DNA from: an uncultured Acidimicrobiaceae bacterium
Lineage (GTDB): Bacteria > Actinomycetota > Acidimicrobiia > Acidimicrobiales > UBA10347
Assembly: GCA_905182135.1 (NCBI GenBank)
Contig: CAJJAG010000007.1
Coordinates: 1-64,000, forward strand
Reading direction: 5' to 3'
DNA: 64,000 nucleotides
In this document: piece by piece, positions 25,096 through 33,828 of the stretch
How positions within the stretch are numbered: the first letter of the stretch is position 1
Layout of the letters: each line of letters starts with the position of its first letter
Program-made: the position numbers and the translations under genes
The notes under the pieces: model-generated
Database searches by the model: none
Told to the model about the DNA's origin: nothing
What the model saw: only the letters and a program-made list of their open reading frames with translations

Positions 25096-26355
25096 ATGTC
25101 GTTTGTAGTCATCGGTCTCAACCATTCAACGGCACCGCTTGATGTGCTTGAGCAGGTCACGGTTGCTCCCGATGATCTCGATAAAGCTCTTCATGATTTG
25201 TCGCTGCGCCCTTATGTTTCCGAGGGTGTCGTGCTCAGCACGTGCAACCGCACCGAGGTCTACATTTTGGCCGAACGCTTTCACGGTGCCTTCCAAGACG
25301 TGCGTGACTTCCTCTCGCAGATTTCGTTCGTAGCGCCCGAGACGCTGAATGACCATTTGTACACCTTCTACGACGACCAGGCCATCGAGCATCTGTTCCG
25401 AGTCAGCGCCGGCGTGGACTCTGCTGTGCTCGGCGAACACGAAATTCTTGGGCAGATCAAACGGGCGTGGGAATCAGCCCAAAAGCAAGATTGCGTCGGG
25501 ATGTCGCTCAACTCGATCTTCCGTGCTGCTGTTGCGGTAGGTAAACGGGTCCGAACTGAAACATCGATTTCACGCAGTATTGCCTCCGTCTCACAAGCAG
25601 CGATTGTTATGGCCGAAGAACGTCGTGGCTCGTTGGCCGGCCAACACGTGCTGCTGGTCGGCGCCGGCGAGATGGGCAGCGGCATGGCCAAGACTCTCGC
25701 CACTCGCGGCACGGCATCTATTACCGTCATGAGCCGTACTGATGCGACCGCCACAGATATCGCTGCCCAGATCGGTGCCCAGGTCCGCCCGTTCGACGAA
25801 CTAGATCAAGCGTTGGGTGTCTGTGATGTCGCCTTCACATCTACGGCATCACCCGGCATGGTCGTTGATGTTGACATGGTGTCGCCGCTGCTCGACCAGC
25901 GCAGCCACGACCTGTTGATCCTCGACGTAGCCATGCCTCGCGACGTCGCTGCGGGTGTCGGTGAACTCCCTGGTGTTGAACTCTATGATCTCGATGCCAT
26001 TGGTGCCTTTGTGGCCAAGGGTCTCGAAAGCCGGGCTGGCGAAGTCGAACACGTGAACCAAATTATTGCCGACGAAATGGTCCGCCATCTCAGCGAAGTC
26101 GGCAAGCAGTCGGTGTCGCCGCTTATCACCAGTTTCCGTTCCCAAGTCGAGTCGCTACGCGCTGACGAGATGGTTCGCCAAGCAAACAAGCTGGGTGACC
26201 TCACCCCAGAGCAACGTGCTGCAGTCGACGACGCGACCCGCGCTGTGCTGAACAAGGTGCTCCACGAGCCAACAATGCGACTCAAGGACTCGGCCAATAG
26301 TTTGCGTGGCGAGCGGCTTGCTGCCGCACTTCGCGAATTGTTTGACCTCCAATAG
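25096..26355 (+). CDS. hemA: glutamyl-tRNA reductase
   Basis: A 419-aa enzyme that reduces glutamyl-tRNA to glutamate-1-semialdehyde, the first step of C5-pathway tetrapyrrole synthesis. The catalytic Cys50 is in LSTCNRTEVY, and the family segments FRVSAGVDSAVLGEHEILGQIKRA and LVGAGEMGSGMAKTL (NADPH site) are present. The C-terminal dimerisation domain is complete. It lies 76 nt after rex. TTCACAA at 25039-25045 is a possible Rex half-site. Confidence 0.96.
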   Translation: MSFVVIGLNHSTAPLDVLEQVTVAPDDLDKALHDLSLRPYVSEGVVLSTCNRTEVYILAERFHGAFQDVRDFLSQISFVAPETLNDHLYTFYDDQAIEHLFRVSAGVDSAVLGEHEILGQIKRAWESAQKQDCVGMSLNSIFRAAVAVGKRVRTETSISRSIASVSQAAIVMAEERRGSLAGQHVLLVGAGEMGSGMAKTLATRGTASITVMSRTDATATDIAAQIGAQVRPFDELDQALGVCDVAFTSTASPGMVVDVDMVSPLLDQRSHDLLILDVAMPRDVAAGVGELPGVELYDLDAIGAFVAKGLESRAGEVEHVNQIIADEMVRHLSEVGKQSVSPLITSFRSQVESLRADEMVRQANKLGDLTPEQRAAVDDATRAVLNKVLHEPTMRLKDSANSLRGERLAAALRELFDLQ

Positions 26356-26366
26356 GCGTCATCGTT

Positions 26367-27230
26367 GTGCGTATCGCCACTCGCGGCAGTGAACTCGCGC
26401 TCTGGCAGGCGCATCATGTGCAAGCGACCCTGATCAATGCCGGTGTCTGTGACGACGTCGAGGTCGTGATCGTGTCCACATCAGGGGATCGAGACAAGAC
26501 CACGCCGCTGCATCAGATCGGCGGCAAGGGAATCTTTGTCAAAGAGGTCCAGGCCGCTCTACTCGATGGCCGAGCAGACATGGCAGTGCACTCGGCCAAG
26601 GACATGCCGGCCGTGTCGCCCGCCGAACTCATGCTTGGCGCCGTGCCGCTGCGGGGCAACCCCAGTGACGTGCTGGTTGGATGTCGATTCCAGGATCTGG
26701 CCCAGGGCGCTCGTGTTGGTACTGGCTCTGTGCGTCGACGAGCACAGCTAGCCGCACTTCGCCCCGACTTGCAGTTCGATGAACTTCGCGGCAATATAGC
26801 GACCCGTCTCGACAGGGTGGGTGACTTTGATGCGATTGTCATGGCTGCTGCTGCACTCGAACGATTGCAGCTAACCCTTGACACTGTTGATGTCATGACC
26901 GTCGAGCACATGGTTCCCCAAGTCGGCCAGGGTGCGCTGGCAATCGAGTGTCGAGTCGAGGACACTGACGCCATCACTGCGCTTGCCTCTATTACTCATG
27001 CGGAAAGCCAAGCCGTGTTCGAGTGTGAACGTGCGTTTCTTGCCGAACTAGGTGGGGATTGCTCGCTACCAGCGGGCGCCCACGCAAAGCTGACCAGCGA
27101 TGGCTATTTACTGACGGGCTTCCTTGCATCCGAAGACTTGCTGACAAGCCATCAGATCACAGTTGCAGGATTCGACGGCCCCAGCCTGGGAACCGGCCTC
27201 GCTGTCGAACTCCGCTCTCGTCTCGGATGA
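26367..27230 (+). CDS. hemC: hydroxymethylbilane synthase (porphobilinogen deaminase)
   Basis: A 287-aa enzyme that polymerises four porphobilinogens. It has the N-terminal RGSELALWQA, catalytic Asp71 (ADMAVHSAKDMP), VGTGSVRRRAQL and the dipyrromethane-cofactor Cys232 in LGGDCSLPAGAHA. The start is a GTG at 26367, 11 nt after hemA. The stop overlaps the hemD ATG (ATGA). Confidence 0.96.
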   Translation: MRIATRGSELALWQAHHVQATLINAGVCDDVEVVIVSTSGDRDKTTPLHQIGGKGIFVKEVQAALLDGRADMAVHSAKDMPAVSPAELMLGAVPLRGNPSDVLVGCRFQDLAQGARVGTGSVRRRAQLAALRPDLQFDELRGNIATRLDRVGDFDAIVMAAAALERLQLTLDTVDVMTVEHMVPQVGQGALAIECRVEDTDAITALASITHAESQAVFECERAFLAELGGDCSLPAGAHAKLTSDGYLLTGFLASEDLLTSHQITVAGFDGPSLGTGLAVELRSRLG

Positions 27231-28015
27231 AGCCGCTCGACGGGCTGACCGTCGTTGTCACTCGCGCCAAGACCCAAGCCTCGGTTCTGACCGACAAACT
27301 GGTGGCATTAGGGGCGCATACTGTGGGCGTGGCCACGATCGAGATCGTGGCGCCTGCCGATGGGGGAGCATCGTTAAACGCAGCCCTCGTGTCGTGTAGT
27401 TATGACCAGTTGGTGGTGGGATCACCAAACGGCGCCAAGGCACTGGCCGCTGCAGTAGCGGGGCTGATCGATACCGGTGAGCTTGATGCAACTGCGCTGC
27501 CACCAGTCGCCTGCGTTGGACCAAGTACGGCGGCCAAGCTAGCCGACTCGCCTTTGATTGTGAATGTCGTGCCGGGCCGCGCCGTTGCCGAAGGACTCCT
27601 CGATGCAATGTCGACGCCCCAACCCGGAAGTGACCGACTCCTTCTGGTCCAGGCTGAGGTCGCCCGCGACGCACTCGAAGTGGGCCTCACTGGCAACGGT
27701 TGGCGTGTGGACCGAGTGGTTGCCTACCGGACCATCGATGCCCAGGTGACTTCGGCTGATCAAGCGCTGGCTCGTAGCGGCGACCTGATCACGTTCACTT
27801 CGTCGTCCACGGTCGAACGTTTCGTGCGCCTGATCGGCATCGAGGCCTTGCCGCCAACGGTGGCCAGTATCGGGCCGATTACTTCTGACACGGCGCGTGG
27901 ATTGGATGTGACCGTTGATATCGAGGCAGACTTGCACACGATCGATGGCTTGATCGAAGCGATCGTGGCTTGGGCTACAGCGCAGCGTGAACGCATAGAC
28001 TCAGGCCGTGTCTGA
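27227..28015 (+). CDS. hemD: uroporphyrinogen-III synthase
   Basis: A 262-aa HemD-fold protein. The family is poorly conserved but shows the two-domain pattern: VVVTRAKTQASVL at the start, VVGSPNGAKAL, VACVGPSTAAKL, VVAYRT and ITFTSSSTVERF, and a final SIGPITSDTARGL. It closes and isomerises hydroxymethylbilane to uroporphyrinogen III. The ATG at 27227 overlaps the hemC stop by 4 nt, and the end overlaps hemL by 8 nt, so hemC-D-L are tightly coupled. Confidence 0.92.
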   Translation: MKPLDGLTVVVTRAKTQASVLTDKLVALGAHTVGVATIEIVAPADGGASLNAALVSCSYDQLVVGSPNGAKALAAAVAGLIDTGELDATALPPVACVGPSTAAKLADSPLIVNVVPGRAVAEGLLDAMSTPQPGSDRLLLVQAEVARDALEVGLTGNGWRVDRVVAYRTIDAQVTSADQALARSGDLITFTSSSTVERFVRLIGIEALPPTVASIGPITSDTARGLDVTVDIEADLHTIDGLIEAIVAWATAQRERIDSGRV

Positions 28016-29291
28016 TTCTGCCTCAAACCATGCCAACGCCTCGAACGCCGATCTGTTCGAGCGGGCCAAGCTGGTCATGCCCGGTGGTGTCAACTCGCCA
28101 GTGCGGTCCTTCCGCTCTGTTGGCGGCACCCCCTACTTCGTCGATAAGGCTGAAGGCCCCTATGTCTGGGATGTGGAGGGTCAGCGGTATATCGACTATG
28201 TGTTGAGCTACGGCCCGTGCATTTTGGGTCATGCCAATCCAACGATCGTCGATGCTGTGTCGGTTGCTGCTGGCAATGGCACCAGCTACGGAGCCCCAAC
28301 CGAGCGCGAAGTGCTCATGGCCGAAGAGATGTGCAGCCGAGTACAGGGCCTCGAAATGCTGCGCCTCGTATCTAGTGGCACCGAAGCGGCCATGTCGGCT
28401 ATTCGGCTCGCCCGGGGCGCAACCGGCCGGGACAAGCTGGTCAAGTTCGCAGGCAACTACCACGGCCACAGCGACAACCTGTTGGCAGCCGGCGGAAGCG
28501 GCGTCGCCAACCAGGGCTTGAGTGGCTGCGACGGCGTTCCTGCCGGCGCAGTAGCTGACACGATCGTTGCGCCCTACAACGAGATCCCCCAGCTCGATGA
28601 GTCGATCGCTGTCGTGGCAGTCGAACCAGTAGCCGCGAACATGGGCATCGTGCCACCAAAACCCGGCTTCCTGGCTGGCCTGCGAGAAGCCTGTGACGAG
28701 GTCGGCGCAATGTTGTTGTTCGACGAGGTCATCACCGGTTTCCGGCTGGGCCGCGGTGGCGCCAGCGAATGGTTCGGCGTGCAACCCGACGTGTGGTGCT
28801 TCGGCAAGGTCATTGGTGGGGGCTTGCCTGTAGGCGCCTATGGCGCATCGCGTGAAATTATGGCCAGCATCGCGCCACTAGGTGGCGTCTATCAGGGCGG
28901 CACGCTGTCGGGTAACCCGCTAGCGACGGCCGCCGGTCTCGCCATGCTCGACCAGCTAACCGACGAGGCATACGCCAAGCTCGAGGCGACTGCAACTCGT
29001 CTGGCTACAGGACTTGAGCAGGTATTTGGTGATGCAGGCATTCCTGTCATCGTCCCTCGTGTTGGCTCGCTTCTCGGCATCTTCTTTACCGATATCGCAC
29101 CGACCAACTTCGACGAAGCGCAAGTGGCTGCCGAGAATGGGATCTACAAGCACTTCTTTCACGGGATGCTCGACCGCGGCATTGCTCTGGCCCCCGGCCC
29201 TTACGAAGCCATCTTTGTATCGACGGTCCACACCGACGAACTCATTGATCAAACCATCGTCGCTGCTGCAGAAGTAGCGGCCACTCTCTAG
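28008..29291 (+). CDS. hemL: glutamate-1-semialdehyde 2,1-aminomutase
   Basis: A 427-aa class III aminotransferase that converts glutamate-1-semialdehyde to 5-aminolevulinate. It has MPGGVNSPVRSFRSVGG, NYHGHSDNLL (150-159), DEVITGFRLGRGGASEWFG and the PLP lysine Lys267 in CFGKVIGGGLPVGAYG. The start is a GTG at 28008 inside the hemD end. hemB (porphobilinogen synthase), which often sits between hemD and hemL in actinobacteria, is absent here. Confidence 0.96.
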   Translation: MSDSASNHANASNADLFERAKLVMPGGVNSPVRSFRSVGGTPYFVDKAEGPYVWDVEGQRYIDYVLSYGPCILGHANPTIVDAVSVAAGNGTSYGAPTEREVLMAEEMCSRVQGLEMLRLVSSGTEAAMSAIRLARGATGRDKLVKFAGNYHGHSDNLLAAGGSGVANQGLSGCDGVPAGAVADTIVAPYNEIPQLDESIAVVAVEPVAANMGIVPPKPGFLAGLREACDEVGAMLLFDEVITGFRLGRGGASEWFGVQPDVWCFGKVIGGGLPVGAYGASREIMASIAPLGGVYQGGTLSGNPLATAAGLAMLDQLTDEAYAKLEATATRLATGLEQVFGDAGIPVIVPRVGSLLGIFFTDIAPTNFDEAQVAAENGIYKHFFHGMLDRGIALAPGPYEAIFVSTVHTDELIDQTIVAAAEVAATL

Positions 29292-29309
29292 CCGCCGTTG
29301 TTGCCTGGC

Positions 29310-29771
29310 CTAGCTGAAAAGCGGTTCGTTGCGGCGGTCGAGCTAGTCGAGAAGCACGACTGTGTGAGCTGCTCGGACGCCTTCTGTCTGTTGTAGTTGT
29401 TGGGGGGCGAGGCACCTCAGGTGGTCGAGTGAGTTAGTTCGCACGATCATGGGGCAGTCGTGCTGGCCGGCGGTCACGCCGATCCAGTCAAGGCCCGGCA
29501 GCCGGGTTAGCTAGGCGTGCAGATCGCGCTAGCGTCCCTGCTCGACGTAGACCAAGACCAGGGCTGCCACCGTTTGACCAGTGGCCCCGTGATTAACAGC
29601 GGCGGCGAAGCCGGTAATGGCCTTCCCGTCGACGAGTCGGTCAAGTTGGTTGTACGCAGTGGCGCCGCCAATGCCGCTGCCGGTTGCCAACTGCGGCGCT
29701 GTCTGACGGCCGTCTCCGCTCAATATGTCGATCATCTGGTGGTCAACAGCATTCAGCTCACTACTAGACAT
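29310..29771 (-). pseudogene. AsnC/Lrp-family regulator, broken by TAG codons
   Basis: Reading the minus strand from the ATG at 29771, the first 80 codons look like an AsnC HTH domain (LNAVDHQMIDILSGDGRQT...). The same frame then continues through TAG at 29529-29531, 29511-29513 and 29343-29345 to a final TAG at 29310-29312. Between the stops it still encodes a recognisable ligand-binding domain (LPGLDWIGVTAGQHDC, EGVRAAHTVVLLD). There is no frameshift. This is a decayed gene with three nonsense codons. It was once divergent from the remnant at 30032. Confidence 0.75.
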
Positions 29772-30031
29772 GAATGCACTGCGAAACTACCCGAAGAAAT
29801 ATGCCCATCTTGGATGTACTCGATTAGCCATTCGATAACCCTCGGTTAGGGACACTGTTCCTGATTTTGGGATAGCAAGTGGAGCTCAGAGATACGCCGC
29901 AGGGTTGCCTTGATCGCCAGGCGACTATTGCCGTGCGGCTTTCGGCGCCGGCCTCTTGATTTTGTCTGGCCAGCGAGGCTGTTTCAGCGCTCTCATCAGC
30001 GACAACGCTGTTTCGAACAAAGGAGCTATCA

Positions 30032-30450
30032 ATGCCTCACCTCAAAGAGGTCAACCACATCACCCTGTGCCTGCGAGAAAAGTCGGATCGAGGGCATCGA
30101 CCGGGTCAAGAAGTCGTAGCTCACCAAGTTTTTCGAGCGTCATGGCGATCATTCGTGCCAGCACGTGGCACATGACACCCATAACCTTGACAAGTTCGGT
30201 GGACATTTGCAGGCCAACGGTGGCACCGCTCGCGGTCAGGCCCTGGTTCGCAACGACGGCTTCGACATCCTGAAGCAAATGTTAGAGCGCTGCTATCAAG
30301 AAGGAGACGCCGCCGAGGCGAGCTTCCCTGAATATTGTCAGTGGTCCCAGCCAGGAGAGGGTGATCAAGAAGTAGCGAGCACCTTTGCCGAAGAAACTGG
30401 CAAGGGTTTCTAGGACCAAATCGAAGAGGCCATCGCTGAACCAGTGTCGA
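30032..30450 (+). pseudogene. VOC-superfamily enzyme remnant (HPPD-like?)
   Basis: A good Shine-Dalgarno (AGGAG, 30021-30025) precedes ATG 30032, which encodes MPHLKEVNHITLCLREKS. One extra base near 30086 then shifts the frame, and the +1 frame continues IEGIDRVKKS, TAG (30117-30119), LTKFFERHGDHSCQHVA, DTHNLDKF and so on to TAG at 30411-30413 and DQIEEAIAEP beyond. The NHITL and QHVA strands look like a vicinal-oxygen-chelate domain, perhaps the second half of a 4-hydroxyphenylpyruvate-dioxygenase-like protein. Identity is tentative, but decay is clear. Confidence 0.5.
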
Positions 30451-31158
30451 CTACGCCTGCTCGACCTGTGTGCGTAGTCGATCGAGTGAGCGGCGTAGTA
30501 GCCGGGAAACTTGCATCTGGCTGACACCAAGACGGTCTGCGATGTCCTCTTGCGATAGTCGGTCGAAGAAGCGTAGTTCGACGACCTTTCGCTCGATTTC
30601 GGACAGCATGTCAAGCAGCGTCGGGAGTGTCGCCCGGGCTTCGACCGCTTCGAATTCGCTGGTGTCAGCTGTGTGGCGTTCTTGTTCGATGGTTAGCGGC
30701 GCTGTGTTGTATCCCGATGCTGCTTCGATAGCCAACGTCACGTTGGCCAACTCGGTGCCGATCTGGTTGGCGATTTCAGTGGGGGTTGGATTGCGAGAGA
30801 GTTGTTGAGTCAGGAGCTCAGACGCAGCGCGAATCGATGGAATCAACTGGCGGTGGCTTCGAGAAACCTTGGTGTCCCAAGTGCGGTCTCGAAAGTACTC
30901 CCGAAGACTCCCTTCGATTGTTCTAGCTGCATAGGTCGAGAACTTGAGCCCACGCTCGGGGTCAAACCGGTCCACGGCCCGGATCAGAGCCTCAAGAGCG
31001 ATTTGATCTAGGTCATCGGCGGTCACGCCGCGGTTTCGGTAACGCCCAGCGAAGGCGCGGGCGAGCCCCTGGTTGTCGACGACAAGCTGGTTGCGCAGAT
31101 CCTGGTCTCGCGTTGTCGCCAACTGAAGAAACCGAGGATCTAGGCCGTTATCGACCAC
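30451..31158 (-). CDS. RNA polymerase sigma factor, SigB/SigF group
   Basis: A 235-aa group 3 sigma factor with regions 2, 3 and 4. Visible are LVVDNQGLARAFAGRYRNRG, DDLDQIALEALIRAVDRFDPERGLKFSTYA (region 2), TPTEIANQIG (region 3) and the region 4 HTH LSQEDIADRLGVSQMQVSRLL. It resembles stress/sporulation sigma B/F proteins. The GTG start at 31158 overlaps the end of the anti-sigma gene by 11 nt, so expression is coupled to its likely antagonist. The target promoters are unknown. Confidence 0.9.
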   Translation of the reverse strand: MVDNGLDPRFLQLATTRDQDLRNQLVVDNQGLARAFAGRYRNRGVTADDLDQIALEALIRAVDRFDPERGLKFSTYAARTIEGSLREYFRDRTWDTKVSRSHRQLIPSIRAASELLTQQLSRNPTPTEIANQIGTELANVTLAIEAASGYNTAPLTIEQERHTADTSEFEAVEARATLPTLLDMLSEIERKVVELRFFDRLSQEDIADRLGVSQMQVSRLLRRSLDRLRTQVEQA

Positions 31159-31519
31159 GAGCGTGTTTCACGAATTGGAAGGTTCCAACCCCTGGTTCGG
31201 TGCTGAGCTCATGAGAGTCACAGACCGCTTCGAGAATGGTCGATAGGAAATCGTGGGCAACCAACTGCACATTTTCTGGGAGCTCTCTTCTACCGTGAAC
31301 CGTGAGTGACCCGGTGGCGACCAAAAAGTCAAGATGTAGGTTGGCTCCGCCTTCAGAAGGCTGAATGGTGACAGCGGTCAATTCTTCGATAGCGACCTTA
31401 ATATCTTCGATCTCAGCGACCGAGAGCAGGTCGCTGGCTAGCGTGGCGACCATCAGTCTGACGAGCTGCAGGTTTGCGGTCTGCGCTGGCAGCGTTAGGT
31501 GGAACCGACTGGTAGTCAC
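31148..31519 (-). CDS. anti-sigma factor, RsbW-like, degenerate ATP site
   Basis: A 123-aa protein with the GHKL/HATPase-like pattern of the anti-sigma factors found before SigB/F genes (RLMVATLASDLLSVAEIEDIKVAIEELTA). The N-box lacks its Asn, and I see no D-x-G-x-G or G2-box glycines, so kinase activity is doubtful. It probably binds the sigma factor encoded next. The GTG start has GGAGAG 4 nt upstream. It is divergent from the HATPase gene at 31596. Confidence 0.7.
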   Translation of the reverse strand: MTTSRFHLTLPAQTANLQLVRLMVATLASDLLSVAEIEDIKVAIEELTAVTIQPSEGGANLHLDFLVATGSLTVHGRRELPENVQLVAHDFLSTILEAVCDSHELSTEPGVGTFQFVKHARGR

Positions 31520-31595
31520 GGTGCTCTCCAGAGAAAAGTAAGAAATGTGAGCGTAGACGGTTTAGGGCGAAGCTCGTTGGTCAATACTGACCGAT

Positions 31596-32015
31596 GTGAA
31601 GCAGACTGCGACGAGCTTCGCCGAAGAATTTTCGGCGACGCACCAGGCCTTGAGCGACGTTCGCCGCCAGGTCGGCGCGTGGTTGCGCACCCAGGGACAC
31701 GACTCAGCGGTTCTGGTGGCAGATATTGAGGTCGTGCTTTCGGAGCTAGGGGCCAATGTCGTGGATCACACCAGTTCGCCATGGATCCGCCTTGCCATGG
31801 AACTGACCGGCTATGAGGTCACCGTCGAAGTCTCGAACCAAGGCTCTGCACTCGTCGTGCCGAATGTCGAAGACTGGGGTGATTTGGTCGAGGGAACTCG
31901 TGGTCGCGGGCTACGTATCGTGCGCGCGGTGTGCACGACGGTCGTGGTTACTGGCGACGAGCAGCACACACATATTCGCTGTGGCGTACCTGTATGCGGC
32001 GAAATAGCTAACTAG
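31596..32015 (+). CDS. RsbW/SpoIIAB-type HATPase (serine kinase)
   Basis: A 139-aa GHKL ATPase domain protein. The N-box is VLSELGANVVDH, and a G2-like box GRGLRIVRAV lies near 105. Proteins of this type phosphorylate STAS antagonists or hold sigma factors. The GTG start at 31596 lacks a Shine-Dalgarno, and a GGTCA/TGACC inverted repeat lies at 31579-31592. Its 3' end overlaps the convergent STAS gene by 8 nt. It is the only gene of the cluster on the plus strand. Confidence 0.8.
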   Translation: MKQTATSFAEEFSATHQALSDVRRQVGAWLRTQGHDSAVLVADIEVVLSELGANVVDHTSSPWIRLAMELTGYEVTVEVSNQGSALVVPNVEDWGDLVEGTRGRGLRIVRAVCTTVVVTGDEQHTHIRCGVPVCGEIAN

Positions 32016-32319
32016 CGTTTGGGCTGCCACCCAATAGGGTTGTCAGACCGGACAATGAAAACATTCGCTCTACTGCAGGAGTCGGGTTCTGAACGGTCAG
32101 TGACCCACCAGCAGCCTTGAGACGACTTTGTGCCGTCAACATGGCGGTTAACCCTGCCGAGGAGATGAAACTCACCGCAGCCAGATCAAGCACAGCACAC
32201 GTGGCGTTGTCGAGAGTGTCGAGGTGCTCTTTGAGCAATGGCGATGTGTGAGTATCGATCTCGCCCGACAACACAATAGTGTTATTGGCGCCTTGTTCGA
32301 TGTTGAGTTCTGCAGCCAT
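32008..32319 (-). CDS. STAS anti-anti-sigma factor
   Basis: A 103-aa STAS protein (RsbV/SpoIIAA type). The phosphorylation loop is AVSFISSAGLTAM with Ser53/Ser54, where the family has a D/S-S-x-G-L motif. When unphosphorylated it should bind the HATPase and free the sigma factor. It follows the phosphatase gene by 9 nt and is expected to be that enzyme's substrate. Confidence 0.88.
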   Translation of the reverse strand: MAAELNIEQGANNTIVLSGEIDTHTSPLLKEHLDTLDNATCAVLDLAAVSFISSAGLTAMLTAQSRLKAAGGSLTVQNPTPAVERMFSLSGLTTLLGGSPNAS

Positions 32320-32328
32320 GCTTCGAAG

Positions 32329-33828
32329 CTACCGTCTTGCCACGGCGATGATGGCGACATCGTCGGCGACTTGGTCCCCAGCCGAAGCTATTCCGCCTCG
32401 GACCATGGCATCGAGTCCTTCCGCAAGGATGAGCGCAGCACACAATCGCTCTAAACCTTGGGTGATGATCTCGGTGCGACGTTCGACCAAGCCGTCTGTG
32501 AATAGGAAAAGGCCATGGCCAGCCTCGAGCTGCAAAAGGTTCGGTTGAACGGACGCATCACCAAGAAAGCCGAGTGGCGGAGCAACATCGAGGTAAAGAA
32601 TTTGGGCCTCGCGACCATCGAAGCTGATTGGGGGCAGATGCCCGGCGGACCACAACTCGGTATTGCCCGTTTTCATGTCGATCTGAGCGACAAGCATGGT
32701 TGCCATTTGGGAAGCGTCGCTGCAGACGGCATCAAGAACGGCCATCACGTCAGGTATGGCTGAACCGCGGGCGAGTTCGTGGCCGGAGAGAAGACGAAGC
32801 TGACCCATGAGGGAAGCCGCATCCACGCCGCTGCCACTCACATCGCCGACCGAGATGGTTAGACGTCCATTTGTTACGGTGCAGTCATACCAGTCGCCAC
32901 CGATTTCCAACCCCGCCGAGCCCGGAAGGTAACGGGCAGCAATCTCGAATCCGGGCACTGAAATATCGGTTGATGGCAACAGGCTGCGCTGAAGTCGGAT
33001 TGCGGTGTCGCGTTGGCGCTGGTATTCGAACAATGCGCCGCTGACAGTGGCGACTCGTTCGCTAAAACGCTTCAACCCGTCACTATCGAGAAAAGCGCGT
33101 TCGTCGCTGGTCAAGCCATGGACTGACAGCCAACCGCGGCTCTGGGACACCGTCTGACCGAAGTTGACACGAAACTGGGTGTTTTCTTGGGGTTCGACTC
33201 GTCCAGCAACTGTTTGGGTGGCGTCGCCGTCATCAATAAGCACGACACCGACCCGCCCGACGGTGGCGATCTTGCTCACTCCATCGGCGGTTGCGTCAAC
33301 CAGGGCTTGTCGGGCGTCTGCGCTGTTGAGCGTGGAGTCCAGCACGTCGGTCAGTGCTCGATCGAGCAGCTGTGTTGCCTCAACTAGATTCTGCAATCGG
33401 ACTGGGAGCGTCACATCTTCTTGGGTCGCAACGTAATGGGTGACCGTACCGGTGGGGTCGCACACGGGGTCGATACTCCAGCTGATTAGAAATGGCGTGC
33501 CATCAGTCCGGTAGTTGACGGTCTCGCCAGAAAAAGGCTGGCCACTGCTCAGCTCGCGGCGCAACCGATCAAGGACAGAGCGGTCGGTGAGCGGCCCTTG
33601 CATCACGCGAGGTGAGCTGCCGATTACCTCGTCTCGGCTGCGGCCGGTCATCGCACAATATGCGGGGTTTACGTACACGATGGTTGGCCCAGGATGATCC
33701 AGGTCGGCAGTGGTGATACACGCCGAGGACCGAGTCTGTTCGAGGGCGGCGAGCAGCACGGGCGAGAGGTCCTGGATGCGCCCAGCACTGAGTGGCATTG
33801 AGCTGGGCGTATGCACGCTCCCCATCAT
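32329..33828 (-). CDS. PAS-GAF-SpoIIE/RsbU protein phosphatase
   Basis: A 499-aa sensor phosphatase. A PAS domain (about 25-140, IVYVNPAYCAMTGRSRDEVIG) is followed by a helical linker and GAF-like region (150-275) and a PP2C/SpoIIE domain (290-498) with GGDWYD, VGDVSGSGVDA and FLFTDGLVERR for metal binding. The PAS has the LOV-like stretch GSSPRVMQGPLTD, but Pro replaces the photoactive Cys, so it is not a flavin photoreceptor. It should dephosphorylate the STAS protein encoded 9 nt downstream. Confidence 0.9.
   Translation of the reverse strand: MMGSVHTPSSMPLSAGRIQDLSPVLLAALEQTRSSACITTADLDHPGPTIVYVNPAYCAMTGRSRDEVIGSSPRVMQGPLTDRSVLDRLRRELSSGQPFSGETVNYRTDGTPFLISWSIDPVCDPTGTVTHYVATQEDVTLPVRLQNLVEATQLLDRALTDVLDSTLNSADARQALVDATADGVSKIATVGRVGVVLIDDGDATQTVAGRVEPQENTQFRVNFGQTVSQSRGWLSVHGLTSDERAFLDSDGLKRFSERVATVSGALFEYQRQRDTAIRLQRSLLPSTDISVPGFEIAARYLPGSAGLEIGGDWYDCTVTNGRLTISVGDVSGSGVDAASLMGQLRLLSGHELARGSAIPDVMAVLDAVCSDASQMATMLVAQIDMKTGNTELWSAGHLPPISFDGREAQILYLDVAPPLGFLGDASVQPNLLQLEAGHGLFLFTDGLVERRTEIITQGLERLCAALILAEGLDAMVRGGIASAGDQVADDVAIIAVARR

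Noticed and set aside
29310-30450. Genetic-code change with TAG as a sense codon
   Set aside because: Clear genes in the window end in TAG (hemL, icmB, the lipoprotein at 16300, the regulator at 18295) with well-formed C-termini, so TAG is a normal stop.
32329-33828. LOV blue-light sensor in the phosphatase N-terminus
   Set aside because: The motif reads GSSPRVMQG; the cysteine needed for the flavin adduct is Pro. It is an ordinary PAS domain.
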